From assembly GCA_013146195.2 (NCBI GenBank), contig CM028381.1, positions 58,844,744 through 58,908,743 of the forward strand: a stretch of 64,000 nucleotides of DNA. Direction: 5' to 3'. Made by a program: the position numbers and the translations under genes. The notes under the pieces are model-generated. The model was not told the DNA's origin, did no database searches, and was given only the letters and a program-made list of their open reading frames with translations. Positions 57,466 through 64,000 of the stretch are shown in pieces (positions within the stretch are counted from its first letter, which is position 1; every line of letters begins with the position of its first letter). Origin of the DNA: Codonopsis lanceolata. Lineage: Eukaryota; Streptophyta; Magnoliopsida; Asterales; Campanulaceae.

Positions 57466-59600
57466 GGAAGAGCTCTCCTTGGCCAATCAATACGTGCCCA
57501 TTGAGTGACTACTATATTTCCTGAGCATCCCTCGGAGATCGATGTATTATCACACCCATCGATTACGGCACGTACAAAAGGTGTCTGTTTTGCAGGTCTA
57601 CGCAGCGGCCCGGCTCTATATCCTCACATTATGTTAAATATGTGCAATAATGAGCATCTTGAATATATGATCTCTATGCTCATATATACTTGTCCTTGAT
57701 TACTTGACAATTGTGATGAGTTTATACATCTTCACCTAATGATTCTACGAGAGACTTGATACGTGTATACATGTAAATATGCATACTTTTACTTAATTAT
57801 TCTATAAGATACCTGGGATGTTTCATGTCAAGACATACGTCCCTAACTATACGATTATTCTTGCCACTTGCCTCCTAACTTGCTTGATTGTTTGTGAACA
57901 GGGGATTCACCCTAGTTCATCTTGGTAGCCTGGTAAAGGAACAGCTTGATTTCTTCGTTCTTCGTCGCCGTTTCATTTCTATTTCTACTTATGAAAATGG
58001 TACGATTATTTTATATTGTCTTGTAGTAGCGCATCGGTCATTATGACTCATCCCGTAGTTCTCTATCGTGAGATCGTGAGGTTAAGTACCGATCGTGATC
58101 GAGATCGAGATTTGATCGTGTATTTCGTGATTTTAGATTTGATCGTGTATTTCGTGATTTTAGCGTGAAGAACTTGTGGCGTTCTACTTCCTTTAGCATT
58201 GTCTCTTGTTCATGTACCTTGCTATTCTTGTGAGACCGATATCTTGTAAAGTTATTTAGACTTTACGGTCGGGTAGATACTTGAGTTTCTACATTAGTTC
58301 GTTCTTGGGCCGACGTGTTGTGTCGTGCCTTGTTCGTGTTTTCCATATCTATTTCAGTTGTCTCCCGGGCACGTAGTAGCCTTGGGGCTTTTCTCTATTT
58401 TAGTTACTATTGCTTTTGGTTAACCCCAGTATGTCTTAGCCGTGGGTAATTGTTATCAGGTTTGTTCTTTGTTGAAACGTCGGCCTGGAGTGCCGATGGT
58501 TTGTTCAGAGTCTGCAATGTTGCGGCACGCGAGTTTTGTTTTCCCCTTCGGGAGAATATTGTCTCTCTTGGTTTCTTGACTTTGTTTTCAAGCCTTAAGC
58601 TTGGGACTTCTTTCCCCTACCGCTTCTGCATATTCGTTTCATCGTGACCCGTATTTTTGTATACGACTTCTCTACCTTTGTTGAGCTCGTTAGCTCAACT
58701 GTCCGACTCGCACTACTGTTTTGCAAGTGCTTGTCCTCTTCTTGCCTTGTCCTTGCGGCACGACTTTGGGATTCCGTTCCAGAATCCGGGTCGGGTCGCC
58801 ACACAACTCCTGCAAAACAACTCTGCGCCACTCCCTGTTCAAAGATCAGTAAGGACGATGTCTACAAAACGACTCCATACATTTAATGCTTTCAACCTAA
58901 TAGAGCTCTTACTCTTCATCGTCTCCAACGGATCTCTGGAATGCTCTTTCTATAATACTTCCATTAAAGACTGAAGATAAAAACTGTCTGTCCTGAAATG
59001 CTCTGAAACTCTACAAAATCTAAGTCTTTGCTCTCAGTGCTTTTAAGAGATCATCAACTGATCAAGAAGTCCTCGACAACAATTAGAAGAGATAATTCAA
59101 CATTTATTTTTAAGCTTCTTCTTGTTATCATCTGTAAACTATTCTTCAGCACGAATTGAATATCTTGTTTACCCAGATATTCAATTCCCAAACCCCAAAC
59201 ACAAGTCAAATATTTTGTACACAATCCATTAGATATATTTTTTGTAATAGAACTACTGGAAAACATAGTGCACATTTTAAATCCAAGGTTGACTGCCTTG
59301 GTGGTGGACGTAGCACTCTTTAAAGTGTGAACCATCTCAAACACTTGTGTTGTTCCTTACTATTTCTTATTTCCTTTACACATTTTCAAAACAGCATACT
59401 TGAGTTTCTCAGTTAGGACTACCGGTAACTCTTTATCGGTAGACTTAAACTGTTTTCCTTCCAAGACTTCCGCTACTTCAATCTCCTTGATAGATTGCAA
59501 GTGCTTGTTTTAAGGAACAAACTTAAGAAAATTTTAAGTGTCTAATAAGTTATTCAACCCCCCCCCCTCTAGCTTATTATTGTGCCTTCTAGGACCAACA

Positions 59601-59957
59601 CACGAACACTGGCAGGTCCTTCACACAAGGTCTGAAGGGCCTCCCAAACATCTTTAGCAGACTCATAGTTGGCAATCACCCTAAAAGTGTTAGTAGCTAA
59701 AGCTTTGTATATGGAGACAAGGCTTTAGAATTAAACGAAGCAGTATTCCTATCTTCATTAAACCATTCAGATTCTTTGGTGATCTTGATATCACCATCAG
59801 AATCTATAGTTTTAGGAGGACTCCATCCATTTAGAACAACAAGCCATGCTCTTTCATCAATTGATTTGATGAAGATACGCATCTTGACTTTCCAAATAGA
59901 ATAGTCTACATTAGTCAAAGTAGGAGGACGAACGACATTCTCATATTGAGAATCCAT
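59601..59957 (-). pseudogene. Copia gag, N-terminal part
   Basis: ATG at 59957 opens MDSQYENVVRPPTL, followed by DYSIWKVKMRIFIKSIDERAW and VLNGWSPP, the start of a copia gag (DUF4219/UBN2 type). The first frame stops at about 59697. After a shift the reading continues as IANYESAKDVWEALQTLCEGP to 59603, where it is cut by the end of the plus-strand Sirevirus LTR. The ATG lies 44 bases after the primer site at 60001-60012, as expected for a gag start. This is a truncated copy; pol and the 3' LTR are not in the window. Confidence 0.85.
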
Positions 59958-60000
59958 CACGGCTATGACCAGAATCAACTCTTAGTGATATCAAGAGAAG

Positions 60001-60012
60001 GCTCTGATACCA
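60001..60012 (-). other. Primer-binding site (initiator Met-tRNA) of the minus-strand copia
   Basis: Minus strand TGGTATCAGAGC, two bases after the LTR end. Confidence 0.9.
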
Positions 60013-60014
60013 AT

Positions 60015-60778
60015 TGAAATAACACAATAGCTAGGATTCTTAAGAGAAACTAATGTAGTTTCCAATGTAGCTTCTGATGTAGCTACAATGGAAGTCACAA
60101 TGGTCAAAACAATCAAAACAGCGGAAGATGAATCAAACAAACAATAAACAGAACACAAAAGTTTACTAAAAATGATCTACAAGACTATGCTTGTAGACCT
60201 AGCCTCACGGCCACAAAGATTTCACTAAAAAGATTAATCGTCTTACAAAAATATTGTGAAATCACCAAACAAAAGACTCTCACAAGACAACAAGTCTTGG
60301 AGAGCACAAACCCCACAGAAACAAGTATACTAAACGTGGGAAGAAACAAAACAACTTCCTAAAACCTAATAGGAAGATACAAATCAATCCAGAACTCAAT
60401 GTAGCTTCCAATGTTATAACATCAGAAGCTACAATCAAAACTGCTGCACGTCTGGAAGGAGAAAACTGCTTCTGAATCTTCAAAGTTTCTGCACACAGCT
60501 TTTGCCTTAGGTTTTTCTCTCTTCGACTCTACACCTTCAGCCATGTCCAAGCTCCTCTTTATATAATGTCGAGATCTCCTACACACAAGAAACAATCCGC
60601 CTTCTACAAGGACAAGGATTAGAGAAAGGAAATAAAATCTTCTTACCATATCCATATATTTTATTACCATATAAAAAAGGAGACTAGTTACCCGATTGAA
60701 AAAGGATTCATAATAAGATTTTGTTTCCAAATGTAATGCCAACAAAATCTAATTAAAGATGTAGATAAATTCCCAACA
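60015..60778 (-). repeat. 5' LTR of the minus-strand copia, 764 bp
   Basis: Minus strand TGTTGGGAATTT at 60778 to GTTATTTCA at 60015, followed by the primer site. It lies inside the integrase region of the Tat element. Its partner LTR is not present. An open frame at 60422-60745 lies wholly in the LTR and is not supported. Confidence 0.85.
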
Positions 60779-60779
60779 C

Positions 60780-61899
60780 TTGTCTAATATGAATTTCACC
60801 ATGAAAAGGGAAAAAAGAACTAAAAATAGGCATGACCTATTTTACCCTTACATGGACCAACTGCATGGTGGTACATGCGGGCCCCACATGAATGGCCATA
60901 TGTTGTCGAAGAAAATTATCCAACAGGGGTACTTTTGGAGTACGCTTGAAACCGATTGTATTCGGTGGGTGCGACATTGCGACAAGTGCCAACGCTTTGC
61001 CAATCTGCAGCACATAGCCCCGCACGTCCTATATATCTCCACAGCCCTCTGGCCCTTCTCAACATGGGGAATCGACGTCATAGGCCAAATTCACCCGAAG
61101 GGATCAAATGGCCACGAATATGTCCTAGTAGCCGTCGATTACTTCACAAAGTGGGTGGAAGCCTCTTCCTATAAAATCATGAATGCCCGAAAGGTGTCCG
61201 AATTCATTCGGGCCAACATAATATATCGCTACGGGGTGCCTTTCGAAATAATCTCTGACAACGGCATGCATTTTGAAGGGGACGTGAATCGTTTGCTAAA
61301 CGAATTCAAGATCCAAAGGCATAAATCCTCCCCCTATCGGCCGCAAGCCAATGGTGCTGTTGAAGCAGCCAACAAAACACTCGAAAACATCATCAAAAAA
61401 ATGGCTGATACAGGAAGAGACTGCCCAGAAAAATTACCGCTAGCCCTCTGGGGCTATCGCACCTCAGTTCGCACACCCACTGGGGCTACCCCCTATTCCT
61501 TGGCATATGGCATGGAGGCAGTGCTGCCTATTGAAATCGAAATTCCATCACTAAGAGTGATGATGGAATCTGGCATAACAGAAATTGACTGGGTCAAAGG
61601 GCGATTTGAAGAATTAGCCCTAATCGATGAACGACGCCTACTAGCCCTGGAGCATACCCGAGCATCAACAAAGCCTTCAATAAAAAGTCAAAGGCCACAA
61701 CATCCAAGTCGGGGATCTTGTGCTTCGAGAAAAACCCCCTAGTTATGTTGATACTAGGGGAAAATGGAAATCTCCATGGATGGGACCATATATTGTCAAA
61801 CAAATTCGGTCAGGAGGTGTCGTACTCCTCACAAACCAAGAAGGAGAAGACCTTGTTCAACCCTTCAATCTCGACAAGCTCAAAAGGTATTATGCTTGA
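60780..61899 (+). pseudogene. Tat-lineage gypsy integrase, frameshifted at the end
   Basis: Open frame of 320 codons. After a short degenerate start the zinc finger has H36, H40, C67, C70 (GPHMNGHML..., CDKC). The catalytic core has D99 (WGIDVIG), D160 (IISDNGMHF) and E195 (NGAVEAANKT). GATPYSLAYGMEAVLPIEIE and DERRLLALEHTRA follow, which are hallmark phrases of Tat (Ogre/Retand-like) integrases. Two single-base shifts between about 61655 and 61705 move the C-terminus to another frame (VGDLVLREK, WKSPWMGPYIVKQI), ending LKRYYA and TGA at 61899. Everything upstream of the zinc finger is displaced by the copia LTR at 60778. Integrase would insert the element's DNA; this copy is inactive. Confidence 0.9.
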
Positions 61900-61931
61900 G
61901 CTAATTTATCCAGCGGTCGCTTCCCTCTCCA

Positions 61932-62070
61932 GCTCGCTAGGTTGAAAACCCGAAAGGGCTGCCTAGGAAAAAATTAGAGCATGTATAAAAAAAACAATAA
62001 AAGAAGAAATAAGGGCTCACTAGGTTGAAAACCCGAAAGGGCGGCCTAGGCAAAAATTAGAGCATATAAA
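61932..62070 (+). repeat. Two tandem copies of a GAAAACCCGAAAGGGC unit after pol
   Basis: Units at about 61932-61984 and 62015-62070 share GCTC(G/A)CTAGG, GTTGAAAACCCGAAAGGGC, GCCTAGG and AAAATTAGAGCAT. Each can fold with CTAGG pairing CCTAG. They lie just behind the pol stop of the Tat element. Confidence 0.75.
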
Positions 62071-62364
62071 AAAAAAAATCAGGAGAAAAAGGGGAGGGAA
62101 GGCACTATTTGAATCCTCGGCATTCTACCTCCAGTCTTCAGCATACAAGGGGCTCGAATGACAAGAAATAGAAAAACCATGACAGAAGATCACATTAAAA
62201 CACTAAAATATAAAATTACAAGTCCTAAGGTGCAACTTAGGAATAATTGCTAAAGAAATTTATATTGTGCATTATCTGCCTGTACATATCTATTATTGCC
62301 TCTATCCCCCTTGTTCCCCCAAAAACTATCCCTTCTTTTGCAGCTCAAGCCCCAAGGTGGTCCA
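62071..62364. other. Noncoding spacer of the Tat element
   Basis: Region between the tandem units and the end of the antisense reading frame. A-rich, no feature recognised. Confidence 0.5.
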
Positions 62365-63393
62365 TCAGTGTCTGCGGCGTCCGCCCAACCGGGCCCATAT
62401 ACTCCTCCTACGAGTCGCAGAAGAAGCTCTAGTCTCATTCGCATGGGAGCCCCCGGGAGTATCCTCTTCTTCATCATCGGCATCCCCATTCTCTTGGGTA
62501 GCTACATTACTTGGACCGGCCCCATCATTTCTAAAAGTCGTGCCCCATCCAGGCTGCGGAGGAGGAACAGCTTCCTCTGGCTCCCACGGGTTATCCTGTC
62601 TGCTTTCTTGGCTCAGCCAAGGAAGCTCGTTGCCATCATTCCTGAAAGCCGTGCCCCATCCAGTCTTGGGGGGAGGAGCAGCCACTTCTGGTTCCCAAAG
62701 GTTGTGCTGTTTGCTTGTATTGCTTAACTTGCGTGGCGCATTGCTAGGACCTGCTGTATTTGGTCCAGGAGCTGTATGGGCACCAAGATTATGTACCTGC
62801 CTGAATTCCTCTTATAAGGCTTGAGGGACGACTAGCCCCGAACTATCAATGTCCTTGCCTATCTCCATTAGGCGAGTATCTATACCGCTAGCAATATGAC
62901 GGCCCAGCAAATTCCTCAATCCACGCCTGATCACACAGGACGCCCCCTCGACAGCCACCATTATCCATGCCAGATATTCGTGGGAAAGGAGGATATAATC
63001 AGAAAATAAATAGGCCACCTCCAGCCTATCAAAATCCCGCTGCCACATTTCCTGGATAGTGGTACCCAGGCCCTCGTCATTATTATCTGCCTCCAGATAT
63101 ATAGGACGAGTTGGGTTAGGGATAAGCTGCTCTCTCCCGAACTTGCGCAAGATCATGTCTGCTCTGTAAAAAGAAGTCCGCTCGATGCCCAGCAAGACCA
63201 CTTGATTATAATCTGCGGAATACATAACAAAGCACCGGATCTGCCAGTGGTGGATCACCCAGACTATGTCCATGGAGCCCCTGTGAAAAAAGTTCTCAAC
63301 CCAATCATACTCTGAATAGTTGGTCTGAGGAAAGTGACCACAAAGGCCATAAAGCCCTGGGTCATACAGTGCTCCATGCAGTACAGGGGCCAT
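62365..63393 (-). pseudogene. Antisense extra reading frame of the Tat element, one stop
   Basis: Read from ATG 63393 (MAPVLHGALYDPGLYGL) on the minus strand. A GTG at 63423 would extend it by ten residues. The first part runs with aromatic-rich text (YDWVENFFHRG, DIVWVIHHWQIR, VVLLGIERTSFYRAD, YLFSDYILLSHEYLAWIMVAVEGAS) to a TAA at 62812-62814. The same frame continues to 62365 with two copies of a WEPE(V/E)AxPPP..GWGT(A/T)FRNDG repeat, an acidic stretch (DADDEEED) and an arginine-rich end (RRRSIWARLGGRRRH). Tat elements are known to carry extra frames, sometimes antisense, between pol and the 3' LTR; this fits in place and orientation. Its function is not known to me. A weak likeness to plant mobile domain proteins is possible but unproven. 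Confidence 0.7.
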
Positions 63394-63423
63394 CTTTGAG
63401 GTTCCCAGGACGTGCGCCCGCAC

Positions 63424-64000
63424 CCCGCGTGCCCTTGGTTAGGGGTGCGCGTACGTGTGGATGCGGGACACCACTGCTCTCGTTCCACCCTCCCTTGTTT
63501 AGGGGAAGACGAAATCAAAAGTGCGAGAGGAGTGTTGTCTATGATAGTGCGTTGGAATGCGCCTCGGTTGCCTTTAGTGGATTTTATTAAAAAGATAGCC
63601 TTATGGCTCGTTTCAGATCACTATGGGAGCTTTGGGTTTCCCTTATCAAGTTATCCCTTGTTTAGGGGATACCAGGATATGGGAATACATCACCCTTCCA
63701 TTCCCATTCTCCCTTTTTTAGGGGAAAACGGAAAAGTGTAAAGAAGGAGTGTTGCGAGGCCCCACTGGATCCAAAAAGTTTTAGAGTCGCCATCTTTATT
63801 TTAAGGCAAAAATAAAGAAAAACCAGAAAAGAAAACCAGAGATAAAAAGTGGGTTCGGAGGCTAAGTTACGAGTTGGGAAGGTGCTAGGCACCCAACTCG
63901 CCCTTTCGGTCTCAAAATAGTTTTTGGCTAAAGTATGCTTATTGTTATATTTATTTAGCAAATGAATAAAGCATTAAAAAACAAGAAAATAAAACAAATA
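63424..64000 (+). other. Tat 3' region or LTR start with repeated hairpins
   Basis: No coding. Four CCCTT(g)-TTAGGGG hairpin units lie at 63431-63445, 63491-63505, 63654-63668 and 63711-63724. Then comes TGCGAGGCCCCACTGGATCC, a phrase often seen near LTRs of Tat/Ogre-type elements, and a strong nested hairpin at 63871-63899. The LTR border cannot be fixed because its partner is outside the window. Confidence 0.5.

Larger units (their letters stand above)
54777..58803 (+). mobile_element. LTR-D: solo LTR, 4027 bp, target repeat CAACT
   Basis: Starts TGTAAGACCTCG and ends CGGGTCGGGTCGCCACA. CAACT flanks both sides (54772-54776, 58804-58808). It shares the plan of LTR-A, LTR-C and the TR-GAG LTRs: dyads at 55192-55282, donor-like AAAG|GTACGT at 55642, twin hairpins at 57387-57465, acceptor TGTTTTGCAG ending at 57595, and the GGCACGACTT...GTCGCCACA end. 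It is inside the Sirevirus 3' LTR. No reading frame in it is convincing. Confidence 0.93.
54345..59600 (+). repeat. Sirevirus-like 3' LTR, split by solo LTR-D
   Basis: Two parts, 54345-54776 and 58804-59600, total about 1.2 kb. The left edge has lost the canonical TG (TTTTTTACTAC where TGTTA... is expected). The right end is CAACCCCCCC...CTAGGACCAACA, a typical Sirevirus-type LTR end. It has several CGG(A/T)AGACTT words (54485-54552) and the inverse near 59430-59475. What follows (59601 on) is an unrelated minus-strand copia gag, so this is the outer edge of the Sirevirus insertion. Confidence 0.72.

Noticed and set aside
60422..60745. 107-codon minus-strand frame
   Set aside because: Lies fully inside the copia LTR and has no recognisable domain.

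Overview
This is nuclear DNA from a flowering plant. It contains LTR retrotransposons with plant initiator-Met-tRNA primer sites, a Tat-lineage Ty3/gypsy element, a Sirevirus-like copia element with an envelope-like gene, a plant-type LINE with an RNase H tail, CACTA, hAT and Harbinger-like DNA transposons, and a scrap of chloroplast rbcL. I found no intact host gene. Nearly every long reading frame belongs to a mobile element, so the window is best read as a nest of insertions in an intergenic block. The species cannot be named from this sequence.

Layout. 1-3357 is the right part of a long LTR (LTR-A). 4008-4980 is a LINE tail. About 5000-16644 is a decayed CACTA transposon on the minus strand: transposase exons at 5090-7294 and one terminal inverted repeat at 16626-16644. 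Its subterminal part is tandemly duplicated, and one copy is split by a nearly intact copia element (9869-15086, minus). 16645-22350 holds an rbcL fragment, an 897-bp inverted-repeat element, and a decayed LTR carrying a Harbinger-like MITE and an hAT element with 8-bp target repeats. 22355-23859 is the 5' end of a gypsy element. 23860-41584 is a gag-only LTR element (TR-GAG type) with LTRs of about 3.8 kb. A younger chromovirus (23866-31229, minus, target repeat GTAAC) sits six bases inside its 5' LTR. 41585-59600 is the 3' part of a Sirevirus-like copia element, itself broken by a LINE (45981-54209) and by two solo LTRs (46419-49472, repeat CAAGG; 54777-58803, repeat CAACT). 59601-60778 is the 5' end of a minus-strand copia element, and 60780-64000 is the 3' part of a Tat-lineage gypsy element with an antisense extra reading frame.

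The most interesting signal is not a protein. Five long LTRs (1-3357, the two TR-GAG LTRs, and the two solo LTRs) end alike and share a common internal plan despite strong divergence. Upstream they carry short dyads, in several cases of the form GCG-NN-CGC with complementary flanks. Next comes a splice-donor-like site. A pair of adjacent hairpins follows, whose stems change sequence in a compensatory way, and then a conserved TTGCAG acceptor-like site. I infer a structured, possibly spliced leader conserved across this LTR superfamily.

Relative ages. The chromovirus is younger than the TR-GAG element it splits. Both solo LTRs are younger than the LINE or Sirevirus LTR they split. The copia at 9869-15086 is recent (5 differences between its 347-bp LTRs). 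The TR-GAG element has unrelated sequence on its two sides and no matching target repeat, which points to recombination between elements.
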